This document shows positions 36,523 to 46,356 of a DNA stretch of 52,439 nucleotides, one piece after another. Position 1 is the first letter of the stretch; every line of letters begins with the position of its first letter. The DNA lies in assembly GCA_029247265.1 (NCBI GenBank), contig JAQWLN010000051.1, positions 1 through 52,439 of the forward strand, given 5' to 3'. The notes beneath the pieces were generated by a model, which searched no databases, was not told the DNA's origin, and saw nothing but the letters and a program-made list of their open reading frames with translations. Origin of the DNA: Fuerstiella sp. (GTDB lineage: Bacteria > Planctomycetota > Planctomycetia > Planctomycetales > Planctomycetaceae). Made by a program: the position numbers and the translations under genes.

Positions 36523-37509
36523 TTATGCCGCTTTTTTACGGCCCTTTTTCTTTCTGCGTCTGGAAGGACGATCGGTCGGCGGCTCAGCGATAACCGATGG
36601 TTCAGTTTCTTCCTCCTGTGCTGTCGCGGAAGAAGGTGCGCCCGCGACGTCGCTGCCGGGCGGTGTGTCTTCGGCGGTTTCTGTACGTTTCACGTTCGAA
36701 CGTCTTCTCATCGGCGGAGCATTAGAAACGAAGGCCACGAAACGGCAGTGCAGCAGCATCGATGCGAACACGGACAATGCTGCCAGAACAAGCAGCAGAT
36801 CCAGAGTCAGCAGACTGATGGAAACGTTGGTGGAATTGTAAACGAGCATGAGCCGTACGATCGTCAACAGGATCGCACCGACCAAAAACAGGCGAGACGT
36901 GACACAGCGACTCATGTCTCGCAGGACCTGGGCAGGAACCAGAATCGCGATCGGGACAAGCGTCACCAGCACCAGTGCCGGACGCGCAGCATTGATCGTC
37001 CCGGTCATCGGTGCCAGTGTGGCGGCGACAAGGTCCGGAAACAGAGTGTAGGTCTCTGTCAGCACGGTAACTGCCAGTACACTGGCGGTTACCGCGAACC
37101 ATCTCCAGCAGTGGTAGCGTCCCTGGAAATCCACTTCGCTGCGGGAACGAATCCAGCTGATGCCCCATGCCAGTTGGGCGCTCAGCAGGATGAAGATCCC
37201 GACAATGCCGCGCGTGATCGAATGGGTCCCCGTGGCGCCGGTTCGATGTTCCCACCAAACAGCACCGACGCTGCATGCGGCCACTCCGGTCAGTGTCACC
37301 ACGTGCTTCCAGAGACGTGGTGACACAACTCGAGGCAGCAGAGAGAACTGTTGCTGACAATTCATCGCGCTCGGGCGTTCCACGCTACCATCCACGGCAA
37401 CGACGCGACCAGTGGCGTCCACGAATTCGAGGGGGTCCGAGCCGCCGCTGGCGAGTCGCCGCCGCCGTCGTGCGGCGTGGTTTTGCACGCCGACAAACTG
37501 ATTTTCCAT
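36523..37509 (-). CDS. Polytopic membrane protein, unknown function
   Basis: This 328-residue protein has about seven membrane helices between residues 65 and 260 (for example VVTLTGVAACSVGAVWW, ITRGIVGIFILLSAQLAWGI, ALVLVTLVPIAILVP and LLTLDLLLVLAALSVFASML). A basic, disordered C-terminal tail ends RKKKGRKKAA. The 50-residue N-terminus is charged; an ATG at residue 49 is an alternative start. I do not recognise the family. The Lys/Arg-rich tail could bind nucleic acid or acidic lipid. Confidence 0.65.
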   Translation of the reverse strand: MENQFVGVQNHAARRRRRLASGGSDPLEFVDATGRVVAVDGSVERPSAMNCQQQFSLLPRVVSPRLWKHVVTLTGVAACSVGAVWWEHRTGATGTHSITRGIVGIFILLSAQLAWGISWIRSRSEVDFQGRYHCWRWFAVTASVLAVTVLTETYTLFPDLVAATLAPMTGTINAARPALVLVTLVPIAILVPAQVLRDMSRCVTSRLFLVGAILLTIVRLMLVYNSTNVSISLLTLDLLLVLAALSVFASMLLHCRFVAFVSNAPPMRRRSNVKRTETAEDTPPGSDVAGAPSSATAQEEETEPSVIAEPPTDRPSRRRKKKGRKKAA

Positions 37510-37690
37510 CTTGCCGTCTCAGCCAGGCGTTGAGAAGAGTTGCATGGAAACGCAGAAGAGTTTCGGCAAAAACTGCCGGTCCACACACTAGAAGAGTTAC
37601 GTCCTTGAAGACATCGGCAGCGGTTGAGGCTCATGTCGACAAGACCCGGGGACGCACGTTTCAACGACGTTGCTTCGCTACATTAAAAAA

Positions 37691-37719
37691 GCCGCACGCG
37701 GGATAACCCCGCGTGCGGC
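37691..37719 (-). terminator. Rho-independent terminator
   Basis: A perfect 12-pair stem, GCCGCACGCGGG and CCCGCGTGCGGC with a five-base loop, is followed on the minus strand by TTTTTTAATG. It lies 160 bases beyond the peroxiredoxin stop and would end that transcript. The 369-base gap 37510-37878 otherwise contains only the family 2 repeat. Confidence 0.8.
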
Positions 37720-37771
37720 ATTCATGGTTCTGTGAACCGGCAAGTCTTGCCGGAACGTCGGCAATCATGTG

Positions 37772-37849
37772 TACCACTGGCTCTGCCAGTGTCCTGGTGC
37801 TGACAACAAAATTGGTGCTGTCAGGAACACTGGCGGAGCCAGTGGCACC
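37772..37849. repeat. Dispersed hairpin repeat, family 2 (copy a)
   Basis: Two self-complementary arms, ACTGGCTCTGCCAGT at 37776 and CACTGGCGGAGCCAGTG at 37828, are also inverted copies of each other around a spacer of about 35 bases. The whole unit can fold into one long hairpin or two short ones. A related unit lies at 52257. Confidence 0.7.
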
Positions 37850-37878
37850 CTGTTTCTCAGTCAATCACCTGCAAGTTT

Positions 37879-38481
37879 CTAGTTCAGCGTTTCTTCGCCC
37901 TGCTTCCAGTTGCAGGGACAGAGTTTGTCTGTCTGAAGCGCGTCCAGAACTCGCAGAACTTCGTCGACGTTGCGGCCCACGCCCAGGTCATGGACTGCCA
38001 GCCAGCGAAGCGAACCGTTAGGATCGATCAGATAAACACCGCGATAGGCGATACCCTTTTCGTCATCCAGCACGTCGTATGCAGACGACAGTTCGTGGTT
38101 GACGTCGCCGATCATCTGGTACTTCAGGGCGGCCAGTTCTTCGTGACTGTCACACCAGCCTTTGTGTGAATAAACGCTGTCCGTACTGGCAGTCAGCACA
38201 ACGGTTTCGCGATCGTCGAACTCACCCAGCGCTTTGTTGAAAGCGACCAGTTCAGTTGGGCACACGAACGTGAAGTCCAGAGGATAGAAGAACAGGCAAA
38301 CCCACTTGCCGTTGTAATCAGACAGTTTCAGGTCCTGAAACTGATCGTCGCCACCATCCTTTGTGCGGTCGTATGCCTTTAATGCCAAATCCAGACCGGG
38401 CGCCTGTTGGCCAACTTTTACTGGCGGCAGAACGGCGACATACTGGCCGGATTCGTCTTGTACAATGTCTCCGTTACTCAT
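37879..38481 (-). CDS. 2-Cys peroxiredoxin (AhpC/Prx1 type)
   Basis: The product has 200 residues. It reduces peroxides in the cytoplasm using a peroxidatic Cys in FTFVCPTELVAF and a resolving Cys in LCPCNW near the C-terminus, so it is a typical 2-Cys enzyme recycled by thioredoxin or AhpF. The thioredoxin fold is complete (VCLFFYPLDF, YRGVYLIDPNGSLRW). It ends in TAG. It is a stand-alone gene with its own terminator downstream. No reductase is adjacent. Confidence 0.92.
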   Translation of the reverse strand: MSNGDIVQDESGQYVAVLPPVKVGQQAPGLDLALKAYDRTKDGGDDQFQDLKLSDYNGKWVCLFFYPLDFTFVCPTELVAFNKALGEFDDRETVVLTASTDSVYSHKGWCDSHEELAALKYQMIGDVNHELSSAYDVLDDEKGIAYRGVYLIDPNGSLRWLAVHDLGVGRNVDEVLRVLDALQTDKLCPCNWKQGEETLN

Positions 38482-38625
38482 GGCTCATATTCCTAAAATT
38501 AATTGTGTCAATTGAAAACAGGGGCGACGGCGGGTTTGTCGGACTTCCGTTCCGCCGCCGTTCGCCACATCCGTAGCCGGCAGTATATGTTCGCATGACG
38601 GTAGTTCAAGCGAACCAAAGTTCGT

Positions 38626-39906
38626 TTACGAAACCGCAATTACTTCTTTGCCGACCCACGGACGCAGCACTTCGGGGACGACGACGCTACCATCTTCCTG
38701 CTGATAGTTTTCCAGGATAGCGATGATCGCCCGAGCACACGAAATGGCCGTTCCGTTTAACGTGTGGACGAACTGAGTGCCTTTCTTTTCGGCCGACCTG
38801 CAGCGAATGTTCAGGCGTCTGGCCTGATAGTCCGTGCAGTTGGACGCCGATGTGACTTCACCATAGCTGCCGCCGTCGCCGCGGCCGGGCATCCACGCTT
38901 CGAGGTCGTACTTGCGGTAGGCAGGGCCGCCCAGGTCTCCTGTGGCGGTGTCGATCAGTCGGTAGGGAAGGCCGAGAGCCTGGAAGATTTCTTCTTCGAT
39001 GCGGACAATTTCCTGATGCATCGCATCTGACTGAGCGCTGTCCGGTGCCGTAAACGCAAACATTTCCACCTTGGTAAATTGATGGACACGGTAGATCCCG
39101 CGAGTTTTCCGCCCGTGAGCTCCCGCCTCTGTGCGAAAACAGTGCGACAGTCCTGCACACTTCAAAGGCAGGTCGGCGATGTCCAGCGTTTGATCCTGCA
39201 TCGCCCCGCCGAGCGTGATTTCTGCCGTTGCGACAAGGCTCAGATCGGTTTCGGCGACGGAATAGATCTGCGTTTCGTCGCCGCGAGGATTGAAGCCAAT
39301 TCCTTCCAGGACCGAGTCACGTGCCAGGTCGGGCGTGGTGTACAGGGTAAAACCCTCTTCACGAAGCTTGCTTAAGGCGAACTGGACCAGCGCCATTTCC
39401 AGCATGACGGCGTCGTTTTTCAGATAATAGAACCCGTGGCCGGCAACTCGTGAACCGGCTTCAAAATCGATCAGATCGAGTTTTGCTGCAATGTCGACGT
39501 GGTCCTGTGGTGTGAACCCAAAGTCCCGGATCTGTCCGCTTAAGTGAACTTCACTGGCGTCATCTTCACCGCCGACCGGGACGTCCGGATGCGTCATGTT
39601 GGGAATCGGAGCCTGGTGTTCACGCAGTTCCGTTTCCACCTGTTTCTGGCGAGACTCAGTTTCAGAGATCTGTGTGCGCAACTGCTTCCCGTTCTCGATG
39701 AGTTCCGGCCGTTCGTCAGCTGAGGCTTTGGGGATCTTTGACGACGTTTCTTTCTGTTGCCGGCGGAGTGCATCGCCGGCAACGATCAGCTTACTGCGTT
39801 CGTCACGAAGTCGGATGACGGCATCAAGATCCACGGCTACGCCGCGGGCTTTACAATTCTGCTCAACTTCATCGCGGTTGTCGCAGATGAATTGCAGATC
39901 CAGCAT
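38626..39906 (-). CDS. serS: Seryl-tRNA synthetase
   Basis: The product has 426 residues, normal for bacterial SerRS. The N-terminal tRNA-binding coiled coil spans about residues 27-105 (RDERSKLIVAGDALRRQQKE). The class II catalytic core follows: motif 2 FRTEAGAHGRKTRGIYRVHQ and motif 3 TLNGTAISCARAIIAILENY, with the serine-binding TAEITL segment. It charges tRNA-Ser, and through that tRNA-Sec if present. A tRNA-Ser gene is in the same window at 48951 but is not linked. An AAGGA sequence a few bases before the ATG is a plausible ribosome site. Confidence 0.96.
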   Translation of the reverse strand: MLDLQFICDNRDEVEQNCKARGVAVDLDAVIRLRDERSKLIVAGDALRRQQKETSSKIPKASADERPELIENGKQLRTQISETESRQKQVETELREHQAPIPNMTHPDVPVGGEDDASEVHLSGQIRDFGFTPQDHVDIAAKLDLIDFEAGSRVAGHGFYYLKNDAVMLEMALVQFALSKLREEGFTLYTTPDLARDSVLEGIGFNPRGDETQIYSVAETDLSLVATAEITLGGAMQDQTLDIADLPLKCAGLSHCFRTEAGAHGRKTRGIYRVHQFTKVEMFAFTAPDSAQSDAMHQEIVRIEEEIFQALGLPYRLIDTATGDLGGPAYRKYDLEAWMPGRGDGGSYGEVTSASNCTDYQARRLNIRCRSAEKKGTQFVHTLNGTAISCARAIIAILENYQQEDGSVVVPEVLRPWVGKEVIAVS

Positions 39907-40055
39907 TTGTTATGTCCTTTGATTGAGTTCGACGGTGTCAGCTCTGACACCATATCAGTACGAGACGCAGGCGTGGGAATCTTATTCGGTGGAACAATGC
40001 CTGCCAGCACATCGGGCCGAGCAGTTGCCTGCGTTTACATGAAAAACACGTTTGG

Positions 40056-41426
40056 TTATCGCTGAACATCCGCCAGTTTCTGCCACAGGTGGGCACTGGC
40101 CAGGATACCGTTATGGAAGTCTGCGACGTGGAAATGTTCGTTTGGACTGTGCAGGTCATCTGTATTCCGCCCCCAGCCGAGCAGCAATGTATCGATTCCC
40201 AATATCTGCTGAAAGCTGGAAACCACAGGGATCGATCCACCTTCCCGAATAAACACGGGGGGACTGCCGAAGGCCGCCTGCAGAGCAGCACTGGCCGCGT
40301 TGATCCATTCACTATTCGGGTCGAAGACAAAGGCTTCGCATCCATGAAAAGTCAGAAATTCGAACGTCAGTCCCGGTGGACATCGTTCGCGCAGAAAGGA
40401 TTCCAGTGCGGTCAGAATCTTTTTGGGATTCTGTCCAGGTACCAGTCGACAGGTCACTTTTGCAGTGGCCTTTGACGGGACGATGGTCTTGGGGCCTTCG
40501 CCCGTGTATCCGCCGACAATGCCGTTGATGTCGCACGTTGGTCGTACCCAGCGGCGTTCAAGTGTTGAATATCCCGCTTCACCAAAGACCGCTCCGCTGC
40601 CGGTTTCGGCCAGAAATGTATCCTCAGAAAACGGCAGACGGACAAATTCCTGTTTCTCTTTGTCTGACAGTTCAATGACATCGTCGTAGAACCCCGGAAT
40701 CTGCACGCTACCTGCTTCGTCCACAAGGCTGCCGCATAATCGGGCGATGGCGTTGATGGGATTCGCCACACTGCCGCCGAACACGCCGCTGTGCAGATCC
40801 TTGGAAGGACCTGTCAGACGGACTTCCGCCGCCACGATGCCTCGCAGACCGTACGTGATTGAGGGGATGCCGTCACCGTATTGACTGGTATCGCTGATGA
40901 CAGCGACATCAGCCTTCAAGCGTTCTTTGTTATCTGCAAGGAATCGATCCAGGTTGTCGCTGCCAACCTCTTCTTCACCTTCGATCAGGAACTTGACGTT
41001 CACGGGCAACCTCCCGGTTTTTTCCACCCACGCCTGAATCGACTTTAAATGTGTGAACACCTGTCCCTTGTCGTCCGTGGCACCACGTGCATAGATCCTG
41101 CCATCGCGAATCTGCGGCTCGAACGGGGGAGTTGTCCAGAGTTCGAGTGGATCAGGAGGCTGGACGTCGTAGTGGCCGTACACCAGGACGGTGGGTAGAG
41201 AGGCATCTTCGATGCGCTCACCATAGACAATCGGGTGTCCTTTCGTGGGGATTATCTCAGCCGTCAGTCCCGCAGTGCTCATGGACTGCAACACGAAATC
41301 TGCACAGCGCTGCATGTCAGGCAGAAACGCCGAGTCCGCGCTGACGCTGGGTATTCGCAGAAACTCGAACAACTCGTCGAGTGCGGCTTGTTGCTGGCTG
41401 TTCAGGTGCTGGAGAACGGTGTCCAC
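40056..41426 (-). CDS. M20 family dipeptidase/metallopeptidase
   Basis: The product has 456 residues. The di-zinc aminoacylase-like catalytic domain shows all expected motifs: VYGHYDVQPPDPLELW (His ligand and catalytic Asp), ARGATDDKGQ (bridging Asp), LIEGEEEVGS (general base Glu and zinc Glu), VISDTSQYGDG and the last zinc His in HSPNEHF. The dimerisation lid lies at about residues 205-370. There is no signal peptide, so it is cytoplasmic and probably cleaves dipeptides or acylated amino acids. It is in line with serS, 149 bases apart. Confidence 0.9.
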   Translation of the reverse strand: MDTVLQHLNSQQQAALDELFEFLRIPSVSADSAFLPDMQRCADFVLQSMSTAGLTAEIIPTKGHPIVYGERIEDASLPTVLVYGHYDVQPPDPLELWTTPPFEPQIRDGRIYARGATDDKGQVFTHLKSIQAWVEKTGRLPVNVKFLIEGEEEVGSDNLDRFLADNKERLKADVAVISDTSQYGDGIPSITYGLRGIVAAEVRLTGPSKDLHSGVFGGSVANPINAIARLCGSLVDEAGSVQIPGFYDDVIELSDKEKQEFVRLPFSEDTFLAETGSGAVFGEAGYSTLERRWVRPTCDINGIVGGYTGEGPKTIVPSKATAKVTCRLVPGQNPKKILTALESFLRERCPPGLTFEFLTFHGCEAFVFDPNSEWINAASAALQAAFGSPPVFIREGGSIPVVSSFQQILGIDTLLLGWGRNTDDLHSPNEHFHVADFHNGILASAHLWQKLADVQR

Positions 41427-42186
41427 AGATTATTCCTTGGTTCGAGTGAGGGCAGCGACGGGATCAGAAGCTCGTTCGACTCGTCTGCAGTGATCGTCTA
41501 GAGCCGGTTACCAGCAATCACCAGGCATGAGTCTCGGGTTTCGGCCAATGTCCTGAGTTTCTTCGGGCCGAGGATCGGCCATTTTAGTCAGCAGGCCCAT
41601 CTTCTATTCATCCCCTGCCAGGTTTGTGAGTGGCCACGTCGACCAGTCTGCTGGAATGACTTCACATGCCAAAGCCAGCATCAGGCAAGGGAAAGCAGGT
41701 CTCATTGATTACCCTGTTTAGGGGGGGCGTGCATGTTGGAGTGTGGTGTTTGCGCAGTCCGGGTTGCGTATTTAAATCGTAGCTCGGAACCAATGGTGTG
41801 GATTGCACACGGCCTGTCATAGGAAATTGGTCAATTCAGTGGGCTGGAAAGGTCTGCGGTATGCTCCCAAGCCCCAAAAACGTTGCCGAACCGCAGCCAA
41901 GTGTAGCAACCCTGCACGGGCCTTCCACTTGTCTCCCCCCACGAAAAACCGGATTTGGAATTGCCAGCTCGGCTCTTCCCGGAATATGTGGGGCTTCTGG
42001 TGGCTGCACGCATCGCCGAAGGGATGACGACATTGTTGCACTGACGGGGATCTACCCATACAGTGAGCACATGAAGTGCAGCTTAGCGAACACAGACCGA
42101 GCGCACGCGCACCCTGATTGCGACTCTTGAATCAGTAGCGATACGTGTTTTTGTAATACTGAATCTAAGGATGAGGCTGGGAACTG
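41427..42186. other. Intergenic region
   Basis: This 760-base gap lies between divergent genes. Between 41797 and 42130 several frames are open on both strands, but none has recognisable protein content and they cannot all be coding. The stretch could be the remnant of a mobile or repeated element. No terminator or RNA is evident. Confidence 0.35.
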
Positions 42187-42537
42187 ATGATCAAATTTAA
42201 TTCCTATCAGTGGGAAGACGCGAGCGATGTGCTTGTCGTTGAACTCGCAGGCAAGCTGGACACTGACAGCGCTGAAACTTTCTTCACTCGACTCGAGGAG
42301 GAAGTCGAAACTGGCCACATCAACCTTATCTTTGATTGCCATAAACTCGAATTCATTTCCAGCCTTGGATTCGGCATGATGATTCGCGCTCATTCACGGA
42401 TGCAGAAAGCCAATGGAGCCGTCAAGTTTGCACGACTGGAAGGCTTCATTGCCGAGGCATTTCAGGTTGTGGGATTCCACAAGCTGTTTGAGAACTATCC
42501 AACAGTCGAAGAAGCAGTCAAATCATTTTCTGAGTGA
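42187..42537 (+). CDS. STAS domain anti-sigma factor antagonist
   Basis: The product has 116 residues, one STAS domain. VLVVELAGKLDTDSAETFF is the first strand and helix, and FISSLGFGMMIRAH carries the serine that is phosphorylated in SpoIIAA/RsbV-type proteins. By family it binds an anti-sigma kinase in its dephosphorylated form and frees a sigma factor. The partner kinase and phosphatase are not adjacent. It converges on the cytochrome gene, with 20 bases between stops. Confidence 0.88.
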   Translation: MIKFNSYQWEDASDVLVVELAGKLDTDSAETFFTRLEEEVETGHINLIFDCHKLEFISSLGFGMMIRAHSRMQKANGAVKFARLEGFIAEAFQVVGFHKLFENYPTVEEAVKSFSE

Positions 42538-42557
42538 CATGACAGCCCGTGGCAGCA

Positions 42558-45500
42558 TCAGTAGTTCACGGGCTGTGATGATCTCAGGTAGGCAAACAGG
42601 TCGCGAATGTCCTGCTCGCTGAGATTCTTCAGAGCGCCCTCAGGCATGATTGACACTTTGCTGACAATCATTTCGTCAATCTCGTCGCGTCGCAGAATGT
42701 TGTTCTGTCCGTCGACACCGCGCAGAACGACGACCTGACTGTCCTGGTCGGCCAGAAAACCGTTGACGACCCGCCCATCAGCGGTCAGCACGATGTGGTT
42801 TTCAAATCCTTCTCGGATTTCAAGATTCGGGTTTACGACATTCGCCAGAATGCGTTCCTGATTGTCTCGCTTGAACGACGTCAGATCCGGTCCAATGTGA
42901 CCACCTTCTTCAAACAGTCGGTGGCACTTGCCGCAGTTCTTCATGAATAGTGGCTTGCCCTTTTTCGGGTTTCCGGACGCACTGTTCAGCAACTCGGTGA
43001 GGTGTGTTACTCTTGCCTGCATCTGTAGGGTGGTCGCACCTGCGACCGAGCCCCAGTGTTTGCTGACCAGTTGTTTGATTTCTTTGTTGTCATGCAGCAG
43101 CATTTTTCGCAGACCCGTTTCTGAAACCTGGTCTGACTTCAGAGTGTCGGTGTTAACGGCGTTCAACAGAGCCAGCGCCCACACCGGCCGACTGGCCAGT
43201 AACGTTTCCGCGACCACGCGAGCATCTTCAGGCAGTTGTGCAAAACTGCCGACAACGCGTTCACCAATTCGCACGTCGTCGAACGCCTGCAGCGCGGTTA
43301 GCGCCGCTGACACCAGTGACCCATCCTGCTCACTGTCGACGATCTGCAGCAGAACGGGTATGAATTCGGAACGCCGGACCTGTCCGAAGATCTCAAGGTA
43401 TTGTCGGCGAGTGGCTAGCCCTTCTTTGCTGTTGCCGACTGCGGCAACGGCCTCTGTGATGGCGTTGGGGTCGCCCTGGCGCAGTCGCAGAGCGACCGAG
43501 CCACCGCCGGTCGCTGCGATGGCATTGACGAGTTCATCGGGAATTCCTGCCAGTGACCTTCCTTTGTAGGCATCTTCGAAACCTTTCAGCAGCAATCCGG
43601 TCGTTTCTTTGTCGGGGGCTTTGCCCAATAGCTCAGCTGCGGCCAGCAGTTCTTCCCGACTGCCCGCAAGAGCGTATCGTTTCATCAGGCGTTCGGTCAG
43701 ATGCTGCTTCATCAGCGGTCGTTGCCAGACTTCGTCATCGGACAGAACGATGTCCAGTATCAGGTCGCGGCCTGTATTGACCGATTTCGCTTCCAGAGCC
43801 CACCAGAGCAGCAGGGGCTGATGAATATCTGCTGCGTCTTCGTCGTACCTCAGCAGATTGCGAATGATCGGCAGAGCGTCCTTTGCCGGAAGACGTTTGG
43901 CTGATGATGCCAGCTGTTTCCGCACTTCGATGTAGGCTTCATTCGCCGCCAGGTCCGCCAGTGCCTTCGCAATCACCGGGGCCACCTGATAATGATCGCA
44001 TAACAGACGTACTGTCCATGCACGAACAAACTGATCTTCGTGTGCCAGCATTTCCCTCGCGATATCCGTCGTCAGTCCCCCGCTCAGATGCAGGGCCCAG
44101 AGTGATTCGATGGCCGTTTGCCCCACAGATTCGTTTACCTGAGTCAGCAGTGGCGGAATCAGGGAGGCATCCTTACGGTCGCCAATCAGCCGCAGGGCTG
44201 TTTGACGGTGCCACTTGGCTGGATGTTGCAGTGCCTTCACCAGGTCTTTACCTGCATCGAATGCCGTTGTTGTTTTTGATGGCTCGGTTTTCGGTTTCAG
44301 TCGATAAATGCGACCACTTGTACGGTCAATTCGTCCTGCGTAATGGCTGCTGTGATCGATACGCTGCTCGTGCATGTCTGCGACATAGATCGTTCCGTCG
44401 GGGCCGGTCTTGATGTCTACCGGACGAAACCACTGGTCGTTCGTTTTGATCACTCGCGAAATGTCTTCTGTTTCAAACGACGATTGATAGGGACGGAAAT
44501 GGCTCATGACCACCTGTCCCTGCAGCGGTTCGATTCCGAATAATCGCCCGTGGTACTCAGCGGGCAGAACGCCTTCTTCGTATATGACGAAGTTGTGAGT
44601 GAACCGGGCCACACTGTGATGTTTGATGTTCTCGAAGTAACCGAAGGAATAAGGATTGGACAGTGGACCGTGTTTACCGAATCCCTTTCGATAGTACCCG
44701 CCCTGCACGTAGTGAAAGCCGCGCGTGTCCCCGCCGTTATGCCCGGAATAAACGCGTCCCTTGTCGTCGATTTCAACTCCAAAGGTGTTGCCACCGCCTT
44801 CAGCAAAAACTTCAAACGTTTTTCGTTCCGGATGATAACGCCAGATCTGCTGCCCCATGGTACGGATCGGTTTGTCTTTTGTTCCCGGACGTTTGACGTT
44901 GGCGGAAACTGTGCTTCCCTGAGCGCCATACAGCCAGCCGTCAGGGCCGAAACGCAGACTGTTGATGACGGAATGTGAGTCTTCCATGCCGAAGCCTTCC
45001 AGCAGAACCTCCGGATCACCGTCGGGAATATCGTCGCCATCTTTGTCTGGGTAGAACAGCAGGTACGGCGGATTTGTGACGAACGCTCCGCCACGTCCGA
45101 TGGCCACCGATGACGCCAGGTTGAGTCCGTCGACGAAGATCTTATGTTTGTCATAAACGCCGTCACCATCCGTGTCTTCGTGAATGGAGATGCGGTCTCG
45201 TCCTTTGGCGCCGTGTGGCGGAGGCTCCGGCACTTTGTCGTAGACACTGCGAAGATACACGTCGCGACTGACCATCTTGACGCCGGCAATGTCCGGATAC
45301 TGTCGATATTCCATCACCCACATTCGCCCCCGCTCGTCCCATGTCATGAACAGCGGTTGAGCGATCTCAGGCTCGCTCAGGACTAGCTGAATCTCCAGGT
45401 CGTCCGGCACCTGGAAATTCTTTTCTGCCTCCTGTGGGGTCAACGGGGCATTGTCACCCTTGCGGCGAGTGACATAGCGTTCGACATCGTCCACCTTGTC

Positions 45501-46109
45501 CAGTTTTGAGTATCCGCCCAGCTTGCGAAGTTTCGTCTCTGCAAATGGCGTTGTTGTATCGATGCCGAAGTCGGCCGCCGATGCCTGTGCGTAGCTGACA
45601 TCATCACCAGGACGATAATGCCAGTTGCCATCCAGCCGAATGCCCTGTTTCTTATCTGCGTTCAGCAACACGGGCGGAGCCACGCTGAAGTTGGGGCGGG
45701 GATCGTTTTGGAAAACGCGAACGGCAATACAGTTGAATTCTCCGGGTTTGATCAGTTCGGCAGCGACTTTGTATCGCCCCTTTTCACCCAATCCGCTGCG
45801 AAACCGAGGCGGGAATGTTCCGGTCGCGCCAACGTTTGTTCCGTTGACATACGTTGCTCGAGCGTCATCCAGTGCTTCCACGAATAGTGTCAGCTCGGCC
45901 CCCTGCCAGTCCGCCGGCACTTTGATCAGCGCCCGATACCACGAGAAGCCTTTCACGGGCGCCAGATCTCCCGTTGGCATCTTCCGCCAAACATCGGGAA
46001 CTGTCACCGCGTGCCACCCGTCCGGGGGATCCGCCAGGACGGATTGCATGGAGTAAGAACAGCAAGATGCGACGGAACACAACAACAGACACACAACGCG
46101 GAAGGACAT
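42558..46109 (-). CDS. PVC-type haem-binding dehydrogenase with N-terminal carbohydrate-binding-like domain
   Basis: The product has 1183 residues. After a signal peptide (about 1-26), an N-terminal jelly-roll domain like the sugar-binding domain of family 2 glycosidases covers about 30-150 (FSWYRALIKVPADWQGAELT, FVEALDDARATYVNG). The membrane-bound dehydrogenase propeller follows (about 225-600: MTWDERGRMWVMEYRQYPD, NDQWFRPVDIKTGPDGTIYV), with Asp-rich calcium-like motifs EDTDGDGVYD and DKDGDDIPDGD. HEAT repeats run to about 1000. The C-terminal cytochrome c has the haem site CGKCH and Met in SIMPEGAL. It should be periplasmic; the substrate is unknown. It shares all domains except the first with 18744-21863. 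Confidence 0.88.
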   Translation of the reverse strand: MSFRVVCLLLCSVASCCSYSMQSVLADPPDGWHAVTVPDVWRKMPTGDLAPVKGFSWYRALIKVPADWQGAELTLFVEALDDARATYVNGTNVGATGTFPPRFRSGLGEKGRYKVAAELIKPGEFNCIAVRVFQNDPRPNFSVAPPVLLNADKKQGIRLDGNWHYRPGDDVSYAQASAADFGIDTTTPFAETKLRKLGGYSKLDKVDDVERYVTRRKGDNAPLTPQEAEKNFQVPDDLEIQLVLSEPEIAQPLFMTWDERGRMWVMEYRQYPDIAGVKMVSRDVYLRSVYDKVPEPPPHGAKGRDRISIHEDTDGDGVYDKHKIFVDGLNLASSVAIGRGGAFVTNPPYLLFYPDKDGDDIPDGDPEVLLEGFGMEDSHSVINSLRFGPDGWLYGAQGSTVSANVKRPGTKDKPIRTMGQQIWRYHPERKTFEVFAEGGGNTFGVEIDDKGRVYSGHNGGDTRGFHYVQGGYYRKGFGKHGPLSNPYSFGYFENIKHHSVARFTHNFVIYEEGVLPAEYHGRLFGIEPLQGQVVMSHFRPYQSSFETEDISRVIKTNDQWFRPVDIKTGPDGTIYVADMHEQRIDHSSHYAGRIDRTSGRIYRLKPKTEPSKTTTAFDAGKDLVKALQHPAKWHRQTALRLIGDRKDASLIPPLLTQVNESVGQTAIESLWALHLSGGLTTDIAREMLAHEDQFVRAWTVRLLCDHYQVAPVIAKALADLAANEAYIEVRKQLASSAKRLPAKDALPIIRNLLRYDEDAADIHQPLLLWWALEAKSVNTGRDLILDIVLSDDEVWQRPLMKQHLTERLMKRYALAGSREELLAAAELLGKAPDKETTGLLLKGFEDAYKGRSLAGIPDELVNAIAATGGGSVALRLRQGDPNAITEAVAAVGNSKEGLATRRQYLEIFGQVRRSEFIPVLLQIVDSEQDGSLVSAALTALQAFDDVRIGERVVGSFAQLPEDARVVAETLLASRPVWALALLNAVNTDTLKSDQVSETGLRKMLLHDNKEIKQLVSKHWGSVAGATTLQMQARVTHLTELLNSASGNPKKGKPLFMKNCGKCHRLFEEGGHIGPDLTSFKRDNQERILANVVNPNLEIREGFENHIVLTADGRVVNGFLADQDSQVVVLRGVDGQNNILRRDEIDEMIVSKVSIMPEGALKNLSEQDIRDLFAYLRSSQPVNY

Positions 46110-46356
46110 AAGGGTTCGCTTACTGGATGGAGGGCGATGAGCGGAAGCTTACAATTATTCCGTCCCGTCGTCGAAAATGCACGCGAACCGCGCTTGGCAT
46201 GACGCTTTTTGATGCGAGGCGCTCGGGGCAATCACCTGAAACGTGAATCCCGCCGATGTTTTTTCCGCGGGGGAGATCGCGGCGTTCTGAACAGGCGTCC
46301 GCAGAGAAAACAGAGTCCGACCGCCGTGAATTCTCTTTTCCCTCTGTGCTCTCGGT

